A stretch of 12,241 bases of DNA. Source: an uncultured Collinsella sp. Its GTDB lineage: Bacteria; Actinomycetota; Coriobacteriia; Coriobacteriales; Coriobacteriaceae. Under the pieces are notes generated by a model that made no database searches, was not told the DNA's origin, and saw only the letters and a list, made by a program, of their open reading frames with translations. The stretch is from positions 1 to 12,241 of the forward strand of contig CAAENO010000056.1 in NCBI GenBank assembly GCA_900757385.1, written 5' to 3'. Below are positions 6,092 through 12,241 of the stretch, piece after piece. Both the position numbers and the translations under genes were made by a program. How positions within the stretch are numbered: the first letter of the stretch is position 1; every line of letters begins with the position of its first letter.

Positions 6092-6421
6092 ATGAGCTAT
6101 CTCATCATCGAGCTTGAGACGCAGCTGCTTAAGACCGGAAAGACCAGTGCTGATCTGATTCGGGCGACGGGGCATACTCCGGCTAATATTTCAAAGCTTA
6201 GAAACGGAAAGATAAAAGCTATTCGCCTTAAGACGCTTCTCGAAATCTGTGATGAGCTTGATTGTCAACCGGGAGATATTATTCAGCGCGTGAGCGAGAA
6301 AGAGCTTGAGGAGCTTATTGTCGAACGCGCAAAAAATGTCGTGAGGCAGATGCGGGATGGCGGAGGCAACGAGGCGTCACTTCCGACATCAGTCTTCGCT
6401 GTCGATTTGAGCGACGAGTAG
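6092..6421 (+). CDS. Cro/C1-type (XRE) helix-turn-helix regulator
   Basis: The 109-residue protein carries an XRE-type helix-turn-helix domain at about 10-66, with the DNA-reading pair near 19-38 (SADLIRATGHTPANISKLRN) and the closing LLEICDELDCQPGDII typical of the YozG-like subgroup. After the domain comes an acidic/basic helical stretch (68-90) and a tail without recognisable features, longer than the roughly 70-85 residues common in this subgroup. AGGAGG overlaps the preceding stop codon, 4 nt before the ATG, so translation is probably coupled to the DUF2975 gene. An intrinsic terminator closes the unit. Likely targets are the inverted repeat before its own operon and perhaps the palindrome in the next promoter. 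Base composition is low for this window: positions 6181-6240 are 22 G+C of 60. Confidence 0.9.
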   Translation: MSYLIIELETQLLKTGKTSADLIRATGHTPANISKLRNGKIKAIRLKTLLEICDELDCQPGDIIQRVSEKELEELIVERAKNVVRQMRDGGGNEASLPTSVFAVDLSDE

Positions 6422-6459
6422 CATAAAGTGAACAGCTAAAACGAAATATCAGTGCGATG

Positions 6460-6489
6460 GGGCCCGTGTCGAACACGGGCCCTTTCTTT
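6460..6489 (+). terminator. Rho-independent terminator after the DUF2975-XRE unit
   Basis: GGGCCCGTGT (6460-6469) pairs perfectly with ACACGGGCCC (6473-6482) around a CGA loop, followed directly by TTTCTTT. This is the clearest intrinsic terminator in the window. It separates the regulator unit from the ABC export cassette. Confidence 0.92.
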
Positions 6490-6499
6490 ATTAATTATC

Positions 6500-6533
6500 T
6501 TGTCAAATATCAGTTATCGACAAACAATAACTG
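6500..6533 (+). promoter_or_regulatory. Promoter with overlapping palindrome for the ABC export cassette
   Basis: TTGTCA (6500-6505, five of six consensus matches) and AACAAT (6523-6528, four of six) are spaced by 17 nt. CAGTTAT (6511-6517) and ATAACTG (6527-6533) form a 7-bp inverted repeat covering the spacer and -10, a typical operator position. The predicted start is near 6535, giving a leader of about 32 nt that ends in the strong site AAAGGAGG (6553-6560). The neighbouring XRE protein is a candidate repressor. Confidence 0.55.
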
Positions 6534-6566
6534 CAAGAATGAACGATAAAAGAAAGGAGGAACGAT

Positions 6567-7292
6567 ATGAACGCATCAGCGATAAAGCTATCGAAGGTGT
6601 CGAAGCGCTATGGAAAACGGCGTGTGTTGCATGACGTTTCCTTCGAGGTAGATCAGTCTGAGCTTTGCGCCCTTGTTGGCGCAAACGGGGCGGGCAAAAG
6701 CACGCTTATTAAAATAGTGCTGGGCCTCTGTGAGCCATCGTCGGGAAGCGTGGAACTCTTCGGAGGCAAATCAAAAAAAGAGCTGAGCCTGATGCGGACG
6801 CGTGTCGGCTATGTACCAGATTCCAGTGGAGCATACCAATCTCTCAGTGCGGTTGAGAATCTTCAAATCCGATGTGCGGAATGGGGGCTTGATGAGAAGC
6901 GTGAGATTCCTCGCGTTTTGAGCCTAGTCGGGCTGGATGCCGATGAGAAAAAGAGCGTGAGCAGTTTTTCTCTGGGAATGAAACGGCGGCTGGATATAGC
7001 TACAGCTTTGTTGGGTGACACTGATCTGCTTATTTTTGATGAGCCAGCAAACGGGTTGGACCCGCTGGGCATCGAGAGTATATGGGCCCTTATCGGTCGA
7101 TTGAATCGAGAGCAGGGTAAGACCATGCTCATCTCTAGTCATGATTTGGATGAGCTGGCATCGGTTGCAACAAGCTGCCTGTTTCTTCATGACGGCGAAC
7201 TGCTGAAAAAGGAATCGATGGACGTCATAAGGGATGAGGCGCCATCCCTAAAAGAGTATTACAGGCGCTTGATGAAGGCGGTCTCGCTATGA
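6567..7292 (+). CDS. ABC transporter ATPase, bacitracin/lantibiotic-export type
   Basis: The 241-residue nucleotide-binding protein would power the two permeases encoded after it. Motifs in order are Walker A GANGAGKST (38-46), a Q-loop region YVPDSSGAYQSL (82-93) that lacks the usual glutamine, signature SFSLGMKRR (133-141), Walker B LLIFDEP with E159, D-loop NGLDP and H192. The degenerate Q-loop and SLGM signature are typical of the BcrA/LanF (bacitracin resistance, lantibiotic immunity) group in the ABC-2 superfamily, which is shorter than importer ATPases with regulatory tails. AAAGGAGG stands 6 nt before the ATG. The ATG of the next gene overlaps its stop by 4 nt. The transported compound is unknown. 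Export of, or immunity to, a peptide or antibiotic is the family-based guess; no precursor peptide or modifying enzyme is nearby. Confidence 0.93.
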   Translation: MNASAIKLSKVSKRYGKRRVLHDVSFEVDQSELCALVGANGAGKSTLIKIVLGLCEPSSGSVELFGGKSKKELSLMRTRVGYVPDSSGAYQSLSAVENLQIRCAEWGLDEKREIPRVLSLVGLDADEKKSVSSFSLGMKRRLDIATALLGDTDLLIFDEPANGLDPLGIESIWALIGRLNREQGKTMLISSHDLDELASVATSCLFLHDGELLKKESMDVIRDEAPSLKEYYRRLMKAVSL

Positions 7293-8113
7293 AGCGGGCG
7301 ATCCATCCCATAAAGGCAGATATGATGCGTTTGCACAGGATATTTCCGGCGAAGTTTGGTCTTGCGCTTATGCTGGCGTTCGGCCTTCTCTTCGGCATCT
7401 TTCTAAAAAACGGAACAACGTTGCTCGCCTTTGGCTATGGCGTTTGTGGGGAGGATATTGGTTTCCTCTGGAATGCAATCGATCCTTCTGCGCCTGATGA
7501 GTCCCTTGCGCGCAGCGCTTTTGCCGGTACATCCCTGTTCGTTCCACTCATCGTTTGTTTGGTGCTTTTACAGGAGCATGGCTATAAAGAGGGATACCGA
7601 ATTTCTTCAGCAAGAGGTCTCACCCGTTTTAATGGGGCTCTGGCACATGTACTTTCGTCTGCTTTAATAATCGGCGCAACATATAGTGCGCTTTGCCTTC
7701 TTCTGTTTGCAATAGCGATAACACGTGGAGGGCAAAACTATGCGCATAGCATGCTGGCAGCATTTTTGCCTGCGACGATAATCAACGCCGTATTGGTGAT
7801 ATCAGTTGCGTTGGAGACGGTGACCATCTATCGGATTACAAGCAGCGCCGTATTTAGCGGGGCTGTGGTAATAATCGGATTTGTCATGAGCTTGACGCTC
7901 TACGGAACTTACCTTCAGACGCCCATACCGTCCTTGCGATGGGTCTTCTTTCTTCCGGGGCCGTACCTTGGAGTCGGATGTGCCCTTGGGTATAGCGATA
8001 TGGGGCAGTTGACGCTTCTGGGGTATGGCGTGGCAGCGAGCTGTCTATCGGTATTGATTTACGCTCTCTTGAGCTTTCGCGCTGGGGGTGTTCTCAATGG
8101 CTCGTCAGATTAA
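7289..8113 (+). CDS. ABC-2 type permease, first membrane subunit of the export cassette
   Basis: The 274-residue integral membrane protein has six likely helices at about 22-39, 80-96, 118-143, 156-178, 183-206 and 241-263, the usual topology of small ABC-2 permeases such as LanE/LanG or BcrB. A charged segment EHGYKEGYRISSARG (96-110) after helix 2 resembles the coupling region in that group. The ATG overlaps the ATPase stop as ATGA, so translation is coupled. The extracellular loop between helices 1 and 2 is about 40 residues. Family membership is inferred from topology and gene order more than from sequence motifs, which are weak in these proteins. It probably pairs with the product of the next gene to form the channel. 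Confidence 0.82.
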   Translation: MKRAIHPIKADMMRLHRIFPAKFGLALMLAFGLLFGIFLKNGTTLLAFGYGVCGEDIGFLWNAIDPSAPDESLARSAFAGTSLFVPLIVCLVLLQEHGYKEGYRISSARGLTRFNGALAHVLSSALIIGATYSALCLLLFAIAITRGGQNYAHSMLAAFLPATIINAVLVISVALETVTIYRITSSAVFSGAVVIIGFVMSLTLYGTYLQTPIPSLRWVFFLPGPYLGVGCALGYSDMGQLTLLGYGVAASCLSVLIYALLSFRAGGVLNGSSD

Positions 8114-8915
8114 AAGACTTCTCCAGTCAGAATTGAAGCATGTGAGCAAATGGGCGTACGCCTTAATCCTGGTAATTTATGCGTGCATGGTGGTATTGCA
8201 GCTTAATTCTTTCCCGATGTGGTTCTGTAGCCTCCGTGAGAACAGCTTCTTGGGCTTTTTCCCAGACCCGACGCTTCGGCTATCGGCAGAGGATGCCCTT
8301 CTATTTGGTAATGCAGAGGTTTTTCGCGGCCTGCTGTTCAACGTGGCTCCGTTGGCTCATGCATTGTTCTTTCCGTTCATCGCGGCTTGCATTGTGCCGC
8401 GCTTTGTCAGTTCGGACTTTATTGAGGAACCGTGGGGGCTGTCGGAGGCTCGGGGAGGGAAGCGTGTGTGCGCTATCGTTGCGCGAGTGGTGCTGTCTTC
8501 TTTTGCCCTTTTGGGCGCGTTTATCCTGACGAGTGTCGTTTTGTACTGTCTTAACTGCGCGATCGTTTTGGATGCTCAGCAGTATTTCAACTTGCATGTA
8601 TTTTGCTATCGACTTGTTCTTGCTGCCGCTGCCTGCCTTGCATACGTGGTTTCTTGCGTAATCGTTGTTTCCTATTTTGGGTCCGGCTTCGGTCCGATTG
8701 GCATGCTGTTGCTTGTCAACGTCGTAGCGATCTACATACAGATCGGGGCCAATTCCATGCTTCCGCTTCCAGCCTCGATGCTCATGTGGATTTGCGGCGT
8801 GACCCCGTTGGGGAATGGTCAATGCATTTCGATTTTAATTGACTGTCTCATAAACGTAGCAAGCGTTGTTGCCATTTGCTTTACTGTCGACCGATTGCGG
8901 TCGAGATTTCTCTGA
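8097..8915 (+). CDS. ABC-2 type permease, second membrane subunit of the export cassette
   Basis: The 272-residue membrane protein has six likely helices at about 18-36, 84-104, 127-155, 168-192, 198-215 and 244-264, matching its neighbour in layout and length. The frame can open at GTG 8088, but GGGGGTG at 8084-8090 lies 6 nt before the ATG at 8097, which I take as the start. The gene then overlaps the end of the first permease gene by 17 nt. A long first extracellular loop (about 37-83) is larger than in the partner. Cysteine content is high (14 by my reading), mostly in or near membrane helices, and no metal site is evident. Together with the ATPase and the first permease this gives the three-gene pattern of LanFEG-type exporters. 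Specificity is unknown. Confidence 0.82.
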   Translation: MARQIKRLLQSELKHVSKWAYALILVIYACMVVLQLNSFPMWFCSLRENSFLGFFPDPTLRLSAEDALLFGNAEVFRGLLFNVAPLAHALFFPFIAACIVPRFVSSDFIEEPWGLSEARGGKRVCAIVARVVLSSFALLGAFILTSVVLYCLNCAIVLDAQQYFNLHVFCYRLVLAAAACLAYVVSCVIVVSYFGSGFGPIGMLLLVNVVAIYIQIGANSMLPLPASMLMWICGVTPLGNGQCISILIDCLINVASVVAICFTVDRLRSRFL

Positions 8916-8955
8916 TTGTTTGCGAGGGATAATCATACCGAGCATATCAAATACA

Positions 8956-8987
8956 GGGGGCGGGCACCGTAGCTGGTGTCCGCCCCC
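8956..8987. terminator. GC-rich hairpin between convergent operons
   Basis: GGGGGCGGGCACC (8956-8968) pairs with GGTGTCCGCCCCC (8975-8987) over 13 positions with one G-U wobble, around GTAGCT. It lies 40 nt after the last export permease and 38 nt beyond the C26 peptidase gene on the other strand. Neither side has a good U-tract (TGTATTT on the minus strand is the better), so it may act as a weak bidirectional terminator or an mRNA 3'-end stabiliser. Confidence 0.6.
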
Positions 8988-9025
8988 CCCTGGCTTAGGA
9001 GGCTTTAACCTGAGTGGTTCGCGAG

Positions 9026-9835
9026 CTAGCGGGCCTGCTTTACCTTGGCCGCTGCTTCGACAAACGACTTCCACAGGTTAAAGTCGGTTTCGAGCGTCTT
9101 CCACGTGTACTCAGGGTGCCATTGCACGCCCAAGCAGAATGGCTGGCCTTCGACCGCGATGCACTCGGGAACGCCGTCGGTTGCCTTGGCGACCAAACGC
9201 GTGCTCTTACCCAGATGATCGACGCAGCAGTGGTGTGCGGAGTTGGTCTGGATCAGCCTGTGCCCGCCAAGCGCGCGCTCCAACAGCGAGCCCGGCACGA
9301 CCTCGACGGGATGCACGGGGTCGTTGAGCACGTGGGTATGGCGCCACTGCGTGCGGCCCTCGCGAGCGCCCAGGCTCGGCACGTCCATGCACAGGGTGCC
9401 GCCAGTGGCGACATTGAGCAACTGCGTGCCGCGGCAGGTGGTAAAGAGCGGCTTTTTGGCGCGGAGTACCTCGCCGACCAGCTTAAACTCAAAGCTATCG
9501 CGGATCTCGCAGCAGAGGGTGGGGTCGTAGGGTCGATCATCGCCCCAACGTTTGGGGTTGACATCGGGGCCGCCGGGAATGGCGATGCCGTCGGCGATAT
9601 CGACGTAATGACGGATGACCTCAATGTCCTCGGTGATGGACATCTGCAGCGGCAGGCCGCCGGCGGCAAGGATGGCATCGACAAAGACACTTGCGATTTC
9701 CTCGTTGGGGGAGAGCGTTTCGCTTAAAAACGGCTTCGCCTCTTCCCAGCGCGGCGCCACCAGGATGAGCGGACGGTCGGCGGGGTCGACGTTGACGTGC
9801 GGGGTGTATGACGATGAAGTGCGAGTTCCGATCAT
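9026..9835 (-). CDS. Gamma-glutamyl-hydrolase-like protein (class I glutamine amidotransferase fold, peptidase C26)
   Basis: The 269-residue cytosolic enzyme belongs to the PuuD-like C26 group, which cleaves gamma-glutamyl amide bonds (for example gamma-glutamyl-GABA). Residues 87-94 (PGGPDVNP) form the oxyanion region, C134 in TCRGTQLLNV is the nucleophile, and H240 and E242 in GVQWHPE complete the triad. The conserved block before the last strand reads NSAHHCCVD (198-206), where many members have HHQ. The start is the ATG at 9835; the frame continues upstream only by overlapping the ATPase gene, and the ribosome binding site is weak (GAAAG about 11 nt away). It is the last gene of the amino-acid uptake operon, 52 nt after the ATPase, suggesting that the imported compound, glutamine or a gamma-glutamyl amide, is hydrolysed on arrival. 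The true substrate is not shown. Confidence 0.9.
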   Translation of the reverse strand: MIGTRTSSSYTPHVNVDPADRPLILVAPRWEEAKPFLSETLSPNEEIASVFVDAILAAGGLPLQMSITEDIEVIRHYVDIADGIAIPGGPDVNPKRWGDDRPYDPTLCCEIRDSFEFKLVGEVLRAKKPLFTTCRGTQLLNVATGGTLCMDVPSLGAREGRTQWRHTHVLNDPVHPVEVVPGSLLERALGGHRLIQTNSAHHCCVDHLGKSTRLVAKATDGVPECIAVEGQPFCLGVQWHPEYTWKTLETDFNLWKSFVEAAAKVKQAR

Positions 9836-9887
9836 AGGTGTTGCTTTCGAGTTTGGATGGTCATGGCGAGCGGATATGGCAATTGGG

Positions 9888-10652
9888 CTAGTGGCCCTTG
9901 ATGGAGTTGAGGAAGTCTTGGGCGCGCTTGGTCTGGGGATGGTCGAAGAACTCGTCGGGCGTGCCGGTTTCCACGATCTGGCCGTCGGCCATAAACACGA
10001 CGCGGTCGGCAACGCGGCGGGCGAAGTTCATCTCGTGCGTAATGACGATCATCGTCATGCCCTGCTGGGCCAGGCGGACCATGACCTCGAGCACCTCGTT
10101 GATCATCTCGGGGTCAAGGGCACTCGTGGGCTCGTCGAAGAGCATGGCCTTGGGCTGCATGGCGAGCGAGCGGGCAATGGCCACGCGCTGCTGTTGGCCG
10201 CCCGAGAGCTGAGCGGGCACCTTGTCGGCCTGTTCGGCAACGCCCACGCGGCTCAGCAGGTCCATGGCGCGCTCACGAGCTTCCTCCTTGGACACGCCCA
10301 GCACGTCGACCGGCCCCAGCATGACGTTCTGCAGCACCGTCATATGCGCGAACAGGTTGAACTGCTGAAACACCATGCCCAGCTCGGCGCGCATGCGGGC
10401 AAGATCCTTGCCTTCCTGCGGCAGAGGCTCGCCCTCGATGAGGATCTCGCCCGAGTCGATGGTTTCCAGGCGGTTGATGGTTCGGCACATGGTCGACTTG
10501 CCCGAGCCCGAGGGGCCGATCACGACGACGACTTCGCCGCGGTCGACCGAGAGATTGATGTCGTTGAGGACGTGCAGATCGCCATAGTGCTTATCGACGT
10601 GCTTGAGCTCGATCAGCGGCTGATTACCGGTAGAAGAAGTGCTCTGTGCCAT
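9888..10652 (-). CDS. Polar amino-acid ABC importer ATPase (GluA/GlnQ type)
   Basis: The 254-residue ATPase drives amino-acid import together with the two permeases encoded before it. All motifs are intact: Walker A GPSGSGKST (46-54), Q-loop Q96 in MVFQQFNLF, signature LSGGQQQR (149-156), Walker B AMLFDEP with E174, D-loop SALDP and H206 in ITHEM. Length and the sequence around the Q-loop are those of the GlnQ/HisP/GluA family for glutamate, glutamine, arginine or histidine. AGGAG lies 9 nt before the ATG. The gap to the preceding permease is 36 nt, and no promoter or terminator is seen in it. A short Ser/Thr-rich extension (residues 3-8) precedes the domain. Substrate cannot be fixed from the ATPase alone; the permeases point to glutamate or glutamine. 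Confidence 0.95.
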   Translation of the reverse strand: MAQSTSSTGNQPLIELKHVDKHYGDLHVLNDINLSVDRGEVVVVIGPSGSGKSTMCRTINRLETIDSGEILIEGEPLPQEGKDLARMRAELGMVFQQFNLFAHMTVLQNVMLGPVDVLGVSKEEARERAMDLLSRVGVAEQADKVPAQLSGGQQQRVAIARSLAMQPKAMLFDEPTSALDPEMINEVLEVMVRLAQQGMTMIVITHEMNFARRVADRVVFMADGQIVETGTPDEFFDHPQTKRAQDFLNSIKGH

Positions 10653-10688
10653 GGTGCTCGGCTCCTTATGACTCGAAATGGTAAATCG

Positions 10689-11522
10689 TTAGCGAATGAT
10701 GGTCGCGCCGGTCTTGCGCGAAACGTAGACAGCGGCCTTGTTGATTGCGACGTTGATGAGGATATAGATGACCGCGATCACTAGGTAGACCGACACGAGG
10801 GCGTCGTAGTTGGTAATGAGCACGCGGGCGTTTTGCATAAGGTCGGGGTAGCTCACCACGTAGGCGACGGTGGTGTCTTTGACGACGACCACAAGCTGCG
10901 AAATCAACGACGGAATGATAAACCGAATGGCCTGCGGCAGCACGATTTTAAAGGTGATTTTAGCCTTGGAGAGACCGAGCGCCTGGGCGGCCTCGACCTG
11001 GCCGCGCGGCACGGCATTGACGCCGGCACGGAAGATCTCGGCCAGTACGCCGGCCGCAGCGAGCGCGACGGGAAGCGTGAGCATCCAAAACGACGGCAGC
11101 GCAATCTTGTACTGGGGCAGCACCAAAAAGAAGAAGTAGATGAACAGAAGGCTCGGCACGCCGCGGAAGAAATCGGTGAGCACGCGGCAGACCAGCTGCA
11201 GCGGCTTGATGTCGCTGGTACGGCCGAGCATGAGGGCTAAGCCCAGTACCAGCGCGATGGCGCCGGCGGTGAGCGCGACCTTTACCGTGCCCTCAAAACC
11301 GGCAAGCAGGAACTTCCAGGTGGTGAGGTGCGTAAAGAAGTACCAGTAATGGACCGAAAGCTGGCCGGTCACATAAAAGCGCTGCAGTACCAGAGCGATG
11401 AGCGCGGCCACGGCAACAAGTGAGATGGCGGTGCCGACGCGAATCTTGGCGCGCATCTTGGGGCCGGGAGCCTCGTAGAGCGCATCGCGCATGGTGAGCG
11501 CGGAGGTGGAGTGCTTGCTCAT
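10689..11522 (-). CDS. Polar amino-acid ABC importer permease (GluD-like)
   Basis: The 277-residue membrane protein has a cytoplasmic N-terminal extension ending in ALYEAPGPKMRAK (14-26), a segment I recognise from actinobacterial GluD glutamate permeases, then a first helix at about 30-48. The binding-protein-dependent permease domain (His/Glu/Gln/Arg family) follows at about 75-265. The EAA loop that docks on the ATPase is EAAQALGLSKAKITFKIVLP (177-196). Its start codon overlaps the stop of the other permease gene as ATGA, and GAGG stands 8 nt upstream, so the two subunits are translationally coupled. Together they form the heterodimeric channel. Glutamate or glutamine is the most likely substrate by similarity to GluD; other polar amino acids remain possible. 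Confidence 0.93.
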   Translation of the reverse strand: MSKHSTSALTMRDALYEAPGPKMRAKIRVGTAISLVAVAALIALVLQRFYVTGQLSVHYWYFFTHLTTWKFLLAGFEGTVKVALTAGAIALVLGLALMLGRTSDIKPLQLVCRVLTDFFRGVPSLLFIYFFFLVLPQYKIALPSFWMLTLPVALAAAGVLAEIFRAGVNAVPRGQVEAAQALGLSKAKITFKIVLPQAIRFIIPSLISQLVVVVKDTTVAYVVSYPDLMQNARVLITNYDALVSVYLVIAVIYILINVAINKAAVYVSRKTGATIIR

Positions 11523-12178
11523 CGGAGGATCCTCACCTTCTTATCGATATAGTTGCCAATGTGGCTCACCACAAAGGCCGTGCCCAGGTAGCCGAGCGCC
11601 GAGATAAAGAACGCGGCGACGCCGCCGAGCGAGCGCGTGTTGATGTAGCTCACCACGCCGGTGAGCTCCTGCGGTTTAAGCGGCACCTGACTGCCGAGCG
11701 CGGTGGTGAGCATGACGGCGATAAAGAGGTTGGTCATGGGCAGCACGCTCGAGCGCAGCGCCTGCGGAATCACGATCTTGGCGAGGATACGGCTGAAGCT
11801 CATGCCCAGCGAGCGGGCGGCTTCCACCTGGCCGACACCGACGGTGTTGATGCCGCTCATAAAGTTCTCGGAGCCAAAGGCAGAACCCAAGAGCACTGTG
11901 GCGACGATGACGCAGGTGCGGTAGGGCAGGACGACCTTGAGCGGCGGCAGCGCGTAGACGACGATAATGAGCAGCGCGATGCCGGGGATGTTACGGAAGA
12001 CCTGGACATACAGGTCGCCAAAGACGCGCAGCGGCTTGAGCGGCGACACGCGCATCACGGTGACGGCGACGGCCAGCACCATGGCGATGGCAAACGACTC
12101 AAGCGTCATGCCCCAGGTTGCTAGCAGCGCGTCGATATAGTTCTGGCCATAGAGCGACCAGAGCTCGGAGAGACTCAT
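11519..12178 (-). CDS. Polar amino-acid ABC importer permease (GluC-like)
   Basis: The 219-residue membrane protein is the first gene of this operon in the window. Helices lie at about 20-42, 55-78, 85-105, 142-160 and 184-205. FRNIPGIALL (61-70) is the conserved segment of the His/Glu/Gln/Arg permease family, and the EAA loop EAARSLGMSFSRILAKIVIP begins at 119. GGAGG lies 5 nt before the ATG. Length is close to that of GluC-type permeases (about 220-230 residues). It pairs with the GluD-like permease whose gene overlaps its end by 4 nt. No promoter fits in the 24 nt between its start and the upstream hairpin, so its transcript should begin further right, probably before a substrate-binding protein gene beyond the window. 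Confidence 0.93.
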   Translation of the reverse strand: MSLSELWSLYGQNYIDALLATWGMTLESFAIAMVLAVAVTVMRVSPLKPLRVFGDLYVQVFRNIPGIALLIIVVYALPPLKVVLPYRTCVIVATVLLGSAFGSENFMSGINTVGVGQVEAARSLGMSFSRILAKIVIPQALRSSVLPMTNLFIAVMLTTALGSQVPLKPQELTGVVSYINTRSLGGVAAFFISALGYLGTAFVVSHIGNYIDKKVRILR

Positions 12179-12202
12179 GCGGACCTCCCGCCGGTAAGGA
12201 AA

Positions 12203-12228
12203 GGGGCTCCCGTGTGTACGGAAGCCCC
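12203..12228 (-). terminator. Leader hairpin before the amino-acid permease genes
   Basis: On the minus strand GGGGCTTCCGT and ACGGGAGCCCC pair over 11 positions with one wobble around ACAC, followed by CTTTCCTTACC, a poor U-tract. It ends 24 nt before the first permease start codon. This could be a leaky intercistronic terminator or a processed-end stabiliser following an upstream binding-protein gene, or the end of an unrelated minus-strand transcript. Confidence 0.6.
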
Positions 12229-12241
12229 GACAACTCAGTGA

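Noticed and set aside
6452..6634. Small plus-strand frame across the terminator and promoter before the ABC cassette
   Set aside because: It reads through a perfect terminator hairpin and a promoter and continues out of frame into the ATPase gene.
8088..8096. GTG start for the second export permease
   Set aside because: The ATG at 8097 has GGGGGTG at proper spacing, whereas the GTG lies inside that site.
9615..10784. Plus-strand open frame of 389 codons opposite the C26 peptidase and importer ATPase
   Set aside because: It is rich in His, Asp and Gly as expected for the reverse of GC-rich coding, and both genes on the other strand have complete family motifs.

Overview
The window looks like a chromosomal segment of a high-GC Gram-positive gut bacterium, most likely an actinomycete of the class Coriobacteriia (Collinsella or a close relative). 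This rests on the GC-rich coding, the actinobacterial GluC/GluD-style amino-acid permeases, a methionine aminopeptidase with an N-terminal SEC-C zinc motif, and a GGDEF-receiver-HD-GYP protein. The taxonomy is inferred from gene style, not from a marker gene. No rRNA, tRNA, CRISPR array, transposase or integrase is visible.

Left part (1-2820). On the minus strand lie a radical SAM protein and, after it in the direction of transcription, the SEC-C methionine aminopeptidase (map). Each has a plausible -10 element of its own. What may be the first codons of a further minus-strand gene run off the left edge. An alpha/beta hydrolase is transcribed divergently from the radical SAM gene across a gap of about 225 bp. 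Apart from the radical SAM promoter and a TGTTAACA palindrome, I see nothing defined in that gap.

Signalling part (2821-5411). After a gap of about 210 bp containing palindromic TGTTAC/GTAACA boxes comes a two-gene plus-strand unit. The first gene encodes a 626-residue protein with a GGDEF domain of altered signature, a receiver domain and an apparently intact HD-GYP phosphodiesterase domain. The second encodes a small stand-alone histidine phosphotransfer (Hpt) protein. No histidine kinase is present, so the Hpt and receiver probably belong to a phosphorelay whose kinase is elsewhere. Just after the unit is a long, nearly perfect palindrome with an additional third half-arm, unlike an ordinary terminator.

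Lower-GC accessory block (about 5460-8930, plus strand). A DUF2975 membrane protein and a Cro/C1-type (XRE) regulator form a pair closed by a clear intrinsic terminator. A separate promoter with an overlapping palindrome then drives an ABC-2 export cassette: an ATPase of the bacitracin/lantibiotic-immunity kind and two overlapping six-helix permeases. No bacteriocin precursor or modification enzyme is present. A GC-rich hairpin separates this block from the convergent operon that follows.

Right part (9026-12241, minus strand). This is a polar amino-acid uptake operon in the order permease (GluC-like), permease (GluD-like), ATPase (GluA/GlnQ-like), then a class I glutamine-amidotransferase-like C26 peptidase. 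The last gene suggests the imported compound may be glutamine or a gamma-glutamyl compound that is hydrolysed in the cytoplasm. The substrate-binding protein is not in the window and probably lies just beyond the right edge. A hairpin in the leader between it and the first permease is a candidate for lowering membrane-component expression relative to the binding protein.
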